From the NCBI GenBank assembly GCA_029817715.1, contig JARUPY010000465.1, positions 2,542,001-2,606,000 on the forward strand: a stretch of 64,000 nucleotides of DNA, in the 5' to 3' direction. Below are positions 10,001 through 25,000 of the stretch, piece by piece. Source of the stretch: Melastoma dodecandrum (Eukaryota; Streptophyta; Magnoliopsida; Myrtales; Melastomataceae). How positions within the stretch are numbered: position 1 is the stretch's first letter; each line of letters starts with the position of its first letter. Under the pieces are notes generated by a model that made no database searches, had not been told where the DNA came from, and saw only the letters and a list, made by a program, of their open reading frames with translations. The translations under genes and the position numbers were made by a program.

Positions 10001-13000
10001 AATCCATTGATTGATGAGGATTGCTGATGTAAGTCAAATCTAGTTGTTGATGGAAATTGTTGACGTAAGTTAAATCTATTTTGACTGGCTCTTTCGAAAC
10101 AGAGAGAAACAATTATTCTTCATTTCATATGCACATAGCCGACAGTGTGAAGAGGATAATGTATCTTTTCTCCATGAGAGCCTCAATATGGATAATGTAT
10201 TAGTAACGTTTGCAAATCAGCAGCAGCAGACCACAAGTGACAACACACATACCACGAGAAGTGGATAGGGAGAGGGGCAGTTGCCTTAAACCCCACTGTA
10301 AAGATATTAATAAAACCATGGTTTGCTTATTGTCCCCTAAAAATGCTCAGTTTTCAGCATGCACAGTAGGATGTTTTGGTCTCAAATTTCATCCATGTCA
10401 ATCATCTGCCTAGATCCTGTATCTTTCAATATTATAGGTACATTACCAGTATATAATCGGATTTTCGCGGCTTCCCATCAATGGATAACTGAACCAGAGC
10501 AGTACCATGTCGAACTGCCTTAATCACATGCAGAGGAGAAACTCAGTACCAAGTAAACCATCAGATTATAAATTAAAGAATTAATAGGTTATTACTTCAC
10601 AGTAATGATCTACACTTGAACAAGCAGTAGAAACCAGAGGTCACTGCGGTATATTGTATAGCCTACTACTGTTGTACTCCGTTAAGCTTTACACGAAATG
10701 AACAACCAAAATGCTACCTTGAGAAGAATGCATCCACCAGCATGACTTGAGATATTGATGGAAACAATATCAGCATGGTTTGTTTCTAAGTTGAAGGGAG
10801 TTGCACCATGTGCTTCAAGGAAGGCATTTCCTATAACAAAAATGTAAAATGACTCAGGATCATGAACACAGAAGGAAAACAAATAAGAAACTGATCATAA
10901 GCACTGAACGCGCATCCATCAATCAATCTCCCTTTTTTACCAAAAAAAAGAACTGATCTTAAGCACAATTACCTAGAGCATCATAATGGCTGACTGAAAG
11001 TTTAACCTCAGCACCAAGAGCCACATGAACTAGATGGGAAGGGAATTCCTTATCGGAAAATCTTACTTGAGAAACCTGTAAAGGAAGTGTTGTTTTATTA
11101 ACATTAGCACCACAGCCCATGCAAAAGCAAACGAAAGAAAGATCAGAGGATGTTCCAAAGTAATTACAAGGATATCCAACATTAACTCAATCCACCACCG
11201 CAGCAACAAGGACTTCCTTTTTCAATAAGTTACAGATGGGAGTTCCATCTCATATTGACAGTTCAGTGGGTTCATCTATGTTTTGTGTTCTCCCAACTTC
11301 TGGCTTGTTTCTGAGAAATGATTATATAATATCTTATGCATCAATGGATATCGCCTCATTCAATAACGCTTCAGGTTTAGGTAGCAAAAGGCTTAAAACA
11401 TGAGCACTATGACCATAGTGTATTGAGGTTTTCCAATGCAATTTGAAAGAGATGAGACTTAGTAAAAAATTTGCGATATCAAACTGTACTGTGAAGTTTA
11501 TAATTTATATGAAGCTCTCAACCCCCATTTCAACATCAGTGTCAGAAGAACCATTAAGAAAACAGCAAAATTGATGATGATGACCTTCTAAGTGCAAGAA
11601 GACTCATCTGCTAATAAGGGGAGAGTAGGAAGAGCATAAATGCATGGATATGCTATCCTACAAAGAGGAATGTACGTCCATACGGTTAGATTTAAAAAAA
11701 AATTGCGAAATACGGTCGCGAGTTTTAAAATTGGTGGAGTACCACCACAAAATCGCTACTTGAAGTCGTGACTTTGTTTGCTAAAGGAAGTTGCTACTCC
11801 AAGTACCGATTTTACAGTGGGAAGACAAAGTAGCTACTTCAAGCGACTTCATCTTGCAACAATAAAGTTTTTACTTCAAGTAGTGACTTCCAACACTTGT
11901 GAAAAAAGTAAATGTTTGTTTGGGAAAATCGTTATTTCAAGTAGCGACTTTCTTTTGCAGTAGAAGGAAGTCACTACTTGAAATCGCAACTTTCTTTTGC
12001 AGCAAAAGGAATTCGCTACTTTAAGTAGCGACTTCCTTCTATTGCAAAGAAACCATAAACCCTTTATGTGCAAACTCACTACTTCAAGTAGCGATTTAAT
12101 GTGGGTTGGTGTCATGACCATGAAGTAACGACTGAAGTAGCGACTTCAACGGGGTTAATTGAACTCGCTATTTGAAGTGGTGACTTCCTTCGGGAAGTGA
12201 TGTTACTACTTCAAGTAGCGAGTTAGGGATGGTAAAGTCCAAATTTCCAAACTTGTCGTATTTGACAAGATGTTTTGTAAACTAACAGTAATAACGTGCA
12301 TTCCTCGTCTTACAATCGTAAATATAAAATTACAACACAAAATCAGTTTAAATTCAACAACGGCGGGTAATCTAAGAAGTAATAAGACTCTGCTTCGTGA
12401 TCTTTCTTCTTCTGGATTGAACAAAACACTTCCGTGAACTATTAAATTTTGGAAAGTTTGACAGAAATATCCACCGAGTTTAATTTAGGGAAGTAAAAAG
12501 TGAGTCGACCCTAAACAACATGCAAATGACCAGAGAAGCTAACAGCTTTCTTTTCTGCTTTTTCTAGTAGGAACCAAGAAATAACTCAAGCTGCAAATTG
12601 TTCCCACACAAAAACGAGAACTGATGGCAACTTACTAAGTGCTTAAGCTACTAAAGGCGGAAGCAAATTCTCTAAGTATGTTTTGACACAAATACGGGTT
12701 CCACAAGCGACCAAATATTTCACCATTATCAGATAATACTGAAGCACAAGAAATTCTCAGGTCAGTTAGTTCACTTGACAGGACAAGCAAAAAACAGTAC
12801 CTCGGTAACTCTCACACAGGAAGCAACCTCAGTCCTTCCTGTTTCTCTGTCTTTGGCTTGAATACATGCAAGTTCATTGGTCTTGGATGTTCTGATTCTC
12901 CCATCTTCCAGAAATAAAGTATCGTTGGGGAAGAACTCATTTGGAGCATTGCAACTCCTTAATAAGGAGTAGACAACACTTCCCTTCCAGGAATGTCCAT

Positions 13001-16000
13001 CCAACTTGCTATATGGACCAAGAGAAGATGGCAGAATAACTGATGTAACATAATTCGGAGGCAAAATCCAAGTAATAGGGACACCGAGGGAAAGAGGAGG
13101 ATCAGGAACCACTGATAGCAATGTTGTTGTACTATAGAATCTAGACGCAGAGAAGGCAGGTGAGACAAAATCACAAGAAAATGAGATGGAAATTTTTGCC
13201 TTGCCAGCAGACCTGCGATACATATAAACCACAGAAGCAGCTTAGCTGAAGACAGTCATAGTAGGAGAATATCTGAGTTAACCGAAGGAGCATTTCAAGT
13301 CTTTCTTCTGACTACAGAAGAACCGATGCAAATTCACCACAGTAAAGAATACAGGCATACAGGATGTAGCGGTGCAATTACACGCGAGATCGTAGTTAGG
13401 CATGTAACAGGAGCTTCTAATTGCTGTGGGTTAATCCTACCTAACATTGGCAAATGCAGGTCGCTTTCTAGGGACTTCAGGCGAACCTCTATGAACCACA
13501 TTAGGTGAGAGGAGAACCAAGTGGGGTACAAATTGGCAATGATGGCTATGATCCAGGAGGATGATTTTGCTACCTTTTGCTTCCCTCCTGATTCAGTCAT
13601 CGACCTTTTGCATAGGGACATTCCATGTTTCGAATGGACCCTGATGTTTGTATTTTGACTTAACTTAGCTATTGAATTCCTTTTCCTACCCAGAAATAAA
13701 AATGTTAACGACAATAGCAAACTGAACGTATATCTCTTACTTCAGCTAAAATTGAGATATGTATACAATGGCCATAATCCCGTTTTTGAGCTTTTAACTT
13801 GGAAATGGTTTACTCTCAATAATTTGATGAGAAGCATAATCAATCTGGAAACTTTACAAGTACAAATAACAAAAAAAAGTCTGATATGATATATTCAGCA
13901 AAATCTTACTGGAAGATAACTTGTTAGAGAAGTTGATGACTAACATTGTGAAAGTTGCTTATGACATCAGATCGTCCATATTACACCAATAATGCCTGAG
14001 CCTAGCAATAAAATCAACGGTTCACCCAACGCACTATGGACACATATTAGCTCCAATACTGCAAACTCATCATACGGGCTGTGAAAAACAATTCTTCCAA
14101 AAGTAGTGGTGCTTATTCAGTCATGCATGTTCTAGCACTGCACGTCACAACCTAAACTTCTAGAAGGTAGACAAGCCTACTACATAACATTAATTCCTTC
14201 AGTCGATGCATAGAAAATAACAGGTTGGAGGTACCATAATGATTTCTTTCAAATAAACAGGTAATAGGGGATAAATACAAGGACAGAATGAGCTCTAGTA
14301 ATACCTTCCATGCAAGATCCTCATGAAACCAACTTCTGGGTCATTCATGTGTGAATACTGAATTTGGTTTACAGAGGTCAACTGGTAACCGTCATCTAAC
14401 AATTCAGCCGAACGAAAACCAAAAATCTGTAAAGAAAGCAGCAAATATTACATGGCCACCGTACTGTAGTAAGAAGAACCTGTTCAACCTTTCTATCACC
14501 TAAAAGACACCGTTTAAGGTAGCAAAGACGAACAAAGTAAGCAATCCAACCTTCTCATTTTCTAACGACCAGTTGTAATTTCTGCATAGTTCATGCAAAG
14601 AGAACAAACCACCCTGGCAAGTTTCAGAAGTCAGTATATCTGGAGAGAGAAATTAACCACAAGGCGTCTCACAGAAGAGAGACATTTGCAATTGCCAGTG
14701 AATATTTTATTGGAAATACAACATTGCACATGCTAAACAGCGAGATCAAAGAAGGGTGAATTTTTTACCTCATGAAACAAAGGATATATAGGCATGTTGC
14801 GGCCAACACCAAGCTGTTCACTCTGCATATGTAGCACCACTGACGTAGGAACCACAACATTGACACTGCCATTGGTTTGACACACAACAATATTCTCACT
14901 GTCATATATGGTAGCAAGTAGAACCTGCACAGATGAATTGTGTGAAAAAACTCATTTAAGATTTAGAAAATGATATGACGAATGTTTTAGAACATGAAAT
15001 TAGAAATCGCCAGATAGCTTTTGATAACAACAATTGACCAAGAGGAGACCTTTTATATTTTGACACATTCTAAGAGCTTGCATGTACTTTTACCTGACTA
15101 GCATCATCCGCCTGTACTTTTACCAAATATACATATATATAAATCTGTTTAAGATTGGTCATACCGCTTTTCCAGGTGAGATTGCTGATAACCTGCCAGT
15201 TGTTTCCTGAATGGAAATTATCGTATTGTCGATTGTGTGATACTTTATGTGAGCGCCAGCTGTTGGACCTCCTCTAACAGTAACCTGAGACAAATTACCA
15301 AAGAAAAGAAATAACACCAGCAGTTTCTATACGGCAGTACGTGCATAATGCTATTTTAAAAAAAAAGAGGGAAAATAAAACTTTAGATGGGAAATTTTTA
15401 TTTTTAAGAGAATGTTTTTCTTGGATTTTGTCCACTCCTGCTAATTTTTCACTGACTCCGTTGGATCAAAACTAAGCAAAAGGGAAGCATTATTCATTAT
15501 AAATAGACAGATGTAATGAACCTGGCTCAACAATTTTTCATTGGAGCACATCTAATGATTTTCCAAAATCCATTTACAACTGCCTAAATTCCCACTTAAA
15601 TTTGTTAAACACAGTTAAGATACATTGATAAGAAGTTCTGCAGATAACAAGATACTTAATATGCCTGCATTGGAATTTTCCACATGAGATAGGGACAGGC
15701 TGGAACTATCAACATACCACAAAAGATGCACCAGGCGCAACAAAAATTTCTCCAGGGTGAATCCTTGGTTGCGCATATATTTCTATCTTGATTGGTGCAC
15801 TCCGTAGATCATTGCCAGAGCGTTGCTTTGCACTAACCTGATATCAAGGTGTTTTTGCAGCATCACAAAATTGAACAGCAAAGCAAATAGCCAGGTCAGA
15901 TACTCCCAAAACTTATGCAACTGTCAGATAATCCCAATAGTTACAAGAAACTTACATAGAGATTGGTGAAGCCAAGGTGCTTTCCAACAATTTTAAAACT

Positions 16001-19000
16001 GGAATCAGAAATAGGCCCACCGGTAGGACTTGAAAGGCCAAATTGATCAATAATTTCCACGATGGGGTCCCCAACATGCACATGTAAATCCATGTACATA
16101 AACTGCAAAAGGCTTTCAATAAATTAATTAACCACAATGGAAAGTTTGCACTAGCAGAGTCAGCAAACAGAAATGATTGCCTACTCAAGGATAGTAAAGG
16201 CTAAATAAATTGAAAAAAAAAAGGAAAAATGACACAGCACCAGATTTTTAGAGAAAGTTAAAGTGAAGCGACAAATGCTCAACCATTTACCCATTCTACA
16301 AGAACTGGCATCCATCCACTAGGATGAAGCCCCTTATCCCTGATTTCTCACAAATAATATATTGTGACGCCTTATCTGAGGAGTTATATTCCTAAATAGT
16401 GTTTGTCGGAAAAATAATTCGCGAAATATGGTAGATAGTTTCGAAATTCCGGAAATAATGCCTTGAAGTCAAACTTTATAAGTTCGACTTCCTTCTTAGA
16501 TAAAGTCGAACTTATAAAATTCGATTTCGAGGCATTATTTCCGGAATTTCGAAACTATTTAACCTTGCAATTTTTTTCCCCGGCTAACATTAAAATTGAA
16601 CAAAGTTCGACTTCAGGACATTATTTCCAGAATTTCAAAACTATTCACCCTATTTCGCAATTTTTTCCCCGCCTAACATTAAAATGGAACAAAACCCCTT
16701 ATCTGAGCTTAGAGAAAAAGAACCTTATGAGGCACCGCATAGAACAAGTCATCTTCAAAGGAATGCAAAAGTGGGCAATGGTTTGGGGAAATAAATCAGT
16801 TCTAAGGGACGATTAAAAGCGAGCTACCAGGGGACCTCAAACAGAAAAAGAAACTTCTACCTGAGACCTATCGAAGGTCCTCCCATCATGTGTACCGGCT
16901 ACTATCTCGACAACCAGTGAGTTTTCTTCCTGGCATTTGTGATTATTTCAAAGAAAGCAACAAATTGGAAGCACAAAACTAATGGAAGAATAACTGATGG
17001 TAAACACAAATACATCAAAACACACCATTAGCCTTATTTCTTCCCTAGAAGCAACCTTAACCCAGTCGATCTCTGCAACCTGGACCTGAGAAATGTAAGT
17101 TCAATTCCTATTAGAGGATGTCCATAAAGCATTTAATCTCTCTCCAAACAGAGGAAGAGATGCCACACAACAAAAAAAATAACCATACAAATGTAGAAGC
17201 AAGGGTACACACAATTAACATCTAGACAAGTTTAGACAGCTGCTACAAAGAGAAACAAATCTAAACAACAGCAACAGAAAACTCACCGAAGAAGTCGTAC
17301 TGAAAGGGGCCGCAGAAAATGCAGGCCCTACCGTCCAAGAACAAACCAAACAGCAGGGAAATAAAGGAGAACTTCCATACGTTAAACACAGATGCCGCCA
17401 TAGGCCACAACCGATGTAGTAATGACCTAGGAGGAGTAATTTGAGACAGCAGAGGAAATTGGATTGGAGGCTTCTGCAGAAAACAACTACCTTATGGATG
17501 AAGCACTTGCCCTATACGACGGATTGCTACTTGCACAGAACATCGTTCTACTAGATTTAGCTGTTCAACTAGATGCAGGACTCATCGTCATGTGACAGGA
17601 TTAAATTGTAGCTAGCTGATGCCGCCAATTATAGATAAACTCTGGTTACATCCTGATCATGTAATTGAGTTCTTTTCTTTCACGGAGATATTACATGCCC
17701 GAATGAGCCTCATGATTGCATTTGAAAACTACTAAAATCTTATGCCTACTTTAGAAAAAGAAAGCCAAGTCGCAGATCATCCCCTTATTTCTTCACACAA
17801 TCAGGGAGTTTCAGAATTCGCTGCGATGAAACATGACAAATTATTACAAAAAGTCACTCAGTATGTAGCCCTTAACCAACAAACTCATAGAAAATGACAA
17901 ATTTTCATTAAATGCTTCTTACAACAGATAAAAAGAGAATGCAAGTGGAACATACTTGCCTGTCGCAGAACAAGAAATTCAATCGAATTTAAAATGTGAC
18001 ATTTTGCACTTACCACAGCAGATGCAGAAAGTGGAGGAACAAGCCCTAAGTCCTTTACAGTAACTTCTGCAGTCCCCAGGTCTAGGGGAGATAGGGTGAG
18101 CTGCAGACACTGCAAACCAGGAGGAGGACTCAAGAGTTCCACAATCTGAGTATCATTGATGATGGGCTCCAGAAGGCAGCTTCCCCCACTAATGGATAGA
18201 TTAACCTGGACTTAAAATCAATTACAGGGCCTCAAGCAAGGATAAGGCAATGCTACATGAATTATACATGTGGACTGAAGCAAGTGATTTCTCCACTGGC
18301 AAAATGGCAATAGCACGCCGCAATTTCATCATTAGCAAAACTAGGAAAAGGCTTAATCTCAAAGAAGTTAACAGAGGATCATGTTACAACAGTACTCAAA
18401 GGTCTTGCTAACCTATAGCAATAGTACTCAAAGGTGTCTATCAGCTAGAATTTGATAATCAACCACCACTAAAAAGAATGACAGGATCCAACCCTCTTTA
18501 GCTGCAGCTATGACAAAAAATTGCATGGACCAAAAGATAGGCTCATTAGACCTTCTTAATAAACTGAAAAAACAGGACTGGGAATTTCTTTAATTCTCAC
18601 CAAGGCTCGAGTAATAATTGAGGCAGCATGTCACATTTCAGATTCCACTTAAATTTTCACAACAGTCCACGTGATTCCCACTAAATGACAATTAGCGATT
18701 CAAATGACAAAAGCATCAGCCTGTCATTTATCACTGAACATGAGGTATTTGAACTGAACACACTTCTGGAAAGGAGAATCACTGCTCCCATAAAGAACTT
18801 TTTGCGGACAAGTCTTACCCTTGCATTTGGATTAAAAAACAACAGGCTGTATTCCGGGTAGACTCTCAGTGATGAAACGAGCTGCAAGGTATTTCAGTAC
18901 ATATATTGAGCATTACGAATCAAGAGGGGAGAAAAAGGAAAAAGGAAGGCAGAAGTTATGAAAGGACAGCCACGTTGCGACTGGTTGACTAATTGAGGCC

Positions 19001-22000
19001 CTATCATGGACCCCAACTGAGCATTTTACCTGTAACTTTACAGCATCTGTCAAGTCTCCCTCTAAGCTTTGCACAGTACCATGAGCACTCATGATTTGAT
19101 GGGATCCAATTACAGCAGCACGAACTATGCACTGAGATTCAAACAGCACCAAGCTTTGAGCACATACACAACAATGCACACATATCATTTACGATTAACT
19201 TCAACAAAATTGGAATCTATCGAGTTTGTAATAAGTGCGTTCAGTTTTCAACAGATAAGTATTTCCATTTTTTCCTTCAATGAAGCTAACGACTTCAAAC
19301 TAACAGGAACAGATAAGATTGAGGAAGCCAGTCAGTACCGATCCTGATTTGTTCTGCAGGACCAGGAACCGCTCCCAGCTGGATTGAGACCTCTCAGAAT
19401 CAACAGTGTCGGGCCAATATGCAAGGCCATCACAGCTACACAGCTCCCACCTCAAACGTAGTGAAGAACAGTTTGCAAAAGCTTCTCTGGAGTTGGAAAC
19501 ACCAACTGCAGCTAAGCGGATAGTGCGTCCATTTGCCACTGTAATGGGAGTGGCACGTACCCGCTCCCAAACACGATCGGCCAGTGCAGCTGACTGTATG
19601 ACACCTTTCTCATTGACTGAGTGAAAAATAGTCTATTAGGAACAACTTTCAGATGGAAGATTTCTTCAACAAAGAAAAGAATGGTAGTCATGATAACCAC
19701 CGATGTCGATTTACCTGGCTCGTCAGCAATTACAACAATTGAAGAAGGAAAAGAACACGTGAGTGACATCAAGGCTTCCACAATGGCTGGCAGTTGATGG
19801 TCAATCCCAGCCAAATTTCCTCGTTTGAACGTAAGTCTCTGGGTCAAAAGAAGTTGATGAGGAGGCAGAAAAGTAATTCTTTCTCTGTTGCCACAAATGG
19901 AGATGCAGAACTACTTACAAAAGCTCCCACTACTTGGCAGGAGATTCTGTACAAGCTCCCATTACCATGTAACCTCTCGACAATATTTTGGCCTTTGAAG
20001 TGACCATCCTCATCTCGAACCTCAACAGTGTCAATAAAATCTGCCTCACTGTCCCATTTTTCAGGTCCCCCGATAAGCGCTACATCTAAGTGTGTTCCCG
20101 GGACAAGAAAAAATTTATCCAACTTGTCTGCCCGTTCATCAGTTTCTGCCAGAGTGAAATCATACCAGTAGCCCCCAAAGTGATTTCCGTCACCTTGCTG
20201 GAGCAGAACAAGTGGTGGGTAAGCCGCCACACGTAATGAAGCTTTCAAAGTAGTGCTCCCCGAAGTATCAAAGTCATAATAGTCCTTTGGAAGTGTTGCA
20301 TGTAACATAGCTTGACCTATACCAGTAGCATAGATGATGGCGTGGGAGCAGGGAGGACCATCAATCAATGTAGACATATCATTATGCACTGCTCTTTGAT
20401 AGTCAATGTCTTCTCGTCGCTCTTTCACAACTACAAATGACTCACTTCCAGTTTTCCACTTTATGAAGGAGTCGAACGCATCACATCTGTAAAAATATGA
20501 TCCTAAAAAAATATATATTAGTGAAAGAATGGGCAAGTTACCCACTTAAGCAAAAGTTTCAACTATTAAAAACAGTAGATATTACCATCTGATGTTTTCA
20601 AAGTTACAGCAGCTTCAATATATGATCCTACAACAGTCTCCACCGGGAAAGTCTGAAGCATGACCATGGATGCTGGGGAGGAAACTTCAATAGACACCTT
20701 GTAAGAATAAAGTATTCATTATTGAGGAGACACCATATGAAAGAAAGGAAGGCCTTTCCTCTAAGGTTTAGAAACACAGGCACGTGGATAGAGTGGAGTC
20801 AATGGCAGAAAATTCTTTTATGCTTTTATCAGATATACAGAATCCATGCCTGGCTATACAACAAAAACATGCAACAGGACACTTATTTCCTAATTAAAGG
20901 ATTCCTTCGTGAGGACAAAATCAAGCATCTAATGAAGTTAACTTCTATTGGACTACAACATTAGTCAAGTTGTTATCCACTATGTGGAGTCCTCTGCATG
21001 AATCATTTTTCACCATTGCACTCTATTCGCAACGATAGCCTCACTAACATTAAAACATCTCCTTTTCAGAGTCCAAATAAAAAATTCCTAAGTTATTTCT
21101 CTCCATGGCTCTTTTATCTCATCACTGCCTCATCTAATGCATTTAAAGGTCAGGCAATCCATATCATCTCAGCACACATGTGAACTTCAGTTTGACAAAT
21201 TGTTCAAAATTATCTTAATCAAAGCCAACTTTGTCAAATAATACTTTATTCTTCATCCTCCTAATTTCTCAGAAAGAAGAAATTCTCACTCTATGACTTC
21301 GTTATCTGTCCTAACAGAAAACATTCCTTTCAAGTAAACTCTGCTAAAAGCCATCGTTGAATGATTCGGCTAGAATTTCATCATGTACCAGTCAGGTATG
21401 AAAATGATGCCTCAAGCATGGAAAAAGAGTTACAATTACATAAATTAGGATTTGGCACTCACCTCGTCGTAATTAAGTGAGTCAAACACAGACTGTACTT
21501 TAATGGTTGCTGAACCGGGCTTCTTGGATTGGATTACACCAACTGTGGACACGGATAATATTGACATGTCTGATGAAAACCACTTGTAGTCTGTTGCAGC
21601 TTTTGCACAACCTAGAATGAAATCGCCATTAGCTTAAGTAACAGCAAGCTGCCGTTTCAGGAAATGTGAATCACTTCTAACCTCCAGCTGCTTTCAGTTG
21701 CATCTCTTGATATATAGCATGGGATGAGGGAAGCACAATGCGAGAATGTGAATCGGTTCTATTGTCAAGAATTATCAGGACTTTCTCGCAGACCATGATT
21801 TCCTGCACAACTTTGAGAACCTATAACAAGGAGCAACCAGTCAGTAAGCATGGAACTGCTCCTTTTGAAGACTCCTCAGACCAGAAAAGGATATGGAATT
21901 GAGAAAAAAAATACCTCCTGCTTATGATTCTCACTAAAATAAGCTAAAGATGCCATCAATTTTCCCAGTCCCGGCAATCTTGCGTCCAAACCATAGGAAT

Positions 22001-25000
22001 TCTTCCAACCATGTCTTTGTAAAATATCATCTGACACTGATTTTAGTATCCAGTTCTCCGACTGGTTATCATGCAAAGAAATATCATCATCCTGCTAAAA
22101 AATCATGCAATTCCCCCAATTTAAAAAAAAATAAAGAGGGAAAATGGTCAGAAAGTGAAAACGGTTTACATACTACATAGCAAATCATACTAGTTTGAGA
22201 AGGTTAAGTCAAACAGAGGTGAATCCTTAAGTGACCCTCATGGGGTTGTGAGACTCTAGTCACTGCTCATAGGGAATGAGTGAGGCAAAAGATGTACAGG
22301 GAAGAATGACTTAAAATGTTATAACCTAACCTACTCAGGCAAGAGTAGTTAAAATGTAAAACTTCCAAGTATAACATAGTAACAAGGGGAAAAAGCTTCT
22401 TTTTTATAAGTAATAATATAGAAACCCATAAAAAGTATGTACAAAGATCACAGCAGCATACCCTGGAAATCAAGCAAACACAAAAGGAAACATATACCAC
22501 ATATACGTGCCTAAAAGATAAAATAAAGCAACTTACGTCCGGGGCATTGACGCAAGAACAAATGTAGCAAGTGTCCTAGGGGAAAAAGCTTTCATTGTTC
22601 TAAAAATGAATGGACACCTTAAAAAGATATTGGAACATTAGAAATTGACATAAAAGAAATCAAAAGGATTCTGACAATTAGAAGTAAATTGAGATGCAGT
22701 GGTTTTCAAGAAAAATACAGAATAACTGCCCCATACAAAATAATATTATGTCATCCAAATGATTTAGAACAAGTCAAATAGATACCTCAGTTAGGTAGAT
22801 TTCTTCAGCATCAGGCCCACCGGAGAATGCCTTTATTTGAACAACATATAAACGGCCAGATACAACATACCACCGTGTTATAGATGGAAGGCCCTCAAGT
22901 CCAAGTAAAGATTCGCCAGATTCTGACAATGGTAATAAAAGTAGAGATATAACATCAGGAACGACAACATGAAGAGATGACCCTTGGATATGACCGGCTA
23001 CCCTCACGTCCTCAACTACCACGGTAGTACTGCCCAGATTCATTGCACGGGCAACACCAGCCAGAGTGGCCATGTCAGCAACAGAAGAATTCAGTGTAGA
23101 CCATCTATGATGAGGTGACGGCAAGGCAATAGCTGCAAAGGGAGACAAAAAATATGCAATAAGAAACATATCTGAAATTTGCCTTGATAACATAAAGGCT
23201 GTCCTACAACAAATCAGTCTTTCTTTCACATGAAGAGAGATGGCCCAATGCACTGAGTGCTGGCCGTATATGTATGCAACAACACAATTATAAAATTTTG
23301 AAAAAAAAAAAGCTGTTTCCATGCATCACGGCCATAACTATTGATTCCACTACCATATCCACTAACCACAGTATTTTTCCCACAGAGATTCATACATTAA
23401 TCAACACATTCATGCATTATTTGAACAAATCACCAATAATCTCCGCTAAAGCCAAATTAGTATCTAAGAATCATATTTAGTTGACTAATCTATAAAATCA
23501 AACTGCCAACATTAAAATCCAGCCATTGTCAGAATTCATGGCCTTAATCTACAACCACCACGACAGAGGTGATTAAAGAAAGAGCATCCCATAAATATGT
23601 GGATCCTTTTGAAAAAGCTGGTTTATCTGACAAGTTAACTAAAAGCTGATAATACCCAGATGTCAATCTACAATGGATTTGGAAGCTGCCAATTTTGCCT
23701 AAACAAAAAATCCTCAAACAAAAAATCCTCATCTGGCAAAGTTGGTTCAATAGATTACCAACAAGGGATCTACTTAAGGACAGAAACATTATCCAAGATA
23801 GCATCTGCCCAGTATGCGAATGGGAACAAGAAACGGTACTTCACGCTTTAAGAGATTGCCCAATTGCCCAAGCTACATGGCAGCTCTTCTAAGCACCAAA
23901 CACTGCCACTGCCTGTTCAACAGAAACCATCCAACAGTGGCTATAAGGAAACCTAAAGGCCAATACAAGAGTGCTGCACAGATATAAAGGAATTCAATGG
24001 AACATACTCTTCACATCTATCATTTGGCATCTATGGACACAACGGAATAGCATTGCCTTTGGCAAGCCAGACAAGAACAAGGATACACATGCTCAGATTA
24101 TGCAGAGAGCAGCTGAGATACAAGCAAATCTGGGGAGTAAAAGGCATAAAGTGGACCAAGCTATATCAGGAACACTAAATAGCCAACGGGGAATTTGGAA
24201 AGCAGACGCCAACCTACCATACACCCTAAATACAGACGCAGCAATGAAAGCAAATGATCTAAGTGTGGGACTAGGTGGAGTAATCAGGAACCAGAGCGGG
24301 TGCTGGATTGGAGGATATTGCGACAAGAATCCAAATATGAACAGCCTACTTGCAGAAGCCACAGCTCTATACAAGGGCCTACAATTAGCTACAAACTTAG
24401 GGATCAAGCAGCTGGCCATCCAAACAGATGCCACAAGATTAGTCAAGTTCCTAAATGCAGAAGAACCTCCTCAACCTATAATCGCACCTATTCTAGATGA
24501 GTGCAGGTCGCTATTGGGTGATCTCGATGATTTCACAATCGCACACGTCGGGAGGGGACAAAACAAGGTTGCGGATAAGCTGGCCAAAGAAGCACTCAAC
24601 CTTGAGGAGATCCCTACCACCTTTGTTTTTCCCCCAGATTTTATTTTGGACACCCTACATGGGGACATTCCATGTGCTAGGACTTCTGTAACCTAAACCA
24701 AACGTTGATTCTAATGCTACCTTCTTTGCTTACCAAAAAAAAAAAAACTAAAAGCTTATTGTAAACAAGTAGTTCAATAGTTAATCTGTTGGAGTACGTT
24801 ACAACTGTCAGATAAATCTATGCATCTGCACGTGTCCAGTATGGAGTTCTGCAGTTGTTCATTTTCTCCATTTTCTCTCTGGCAACTCCTGATTAGGTTT
24901 TCTGATTAATTGGATCCTAGTCTCTAGACTTTTCCATCTCAGTCTCTAGCTTTGGAAAGACAAGTCTCTGAAGCCACTTGAGCATAAAATATACTATGTA

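Noticed and set aside
11665..12306. CRISPR-like regular spacing of short palindromes
   Set aside because: This is plant nuclear DNA. The repeats are degenerate and lie inside a TIR-bounded element, so a transposon explains them.
19132..19153. A longer NUP210 exon 13 beginning at 19153
   Set aside because: It puts the exon out of frame. The acceptor CTCAG before 19131 gives KSGSCIVRAAV, in phase and like the family.
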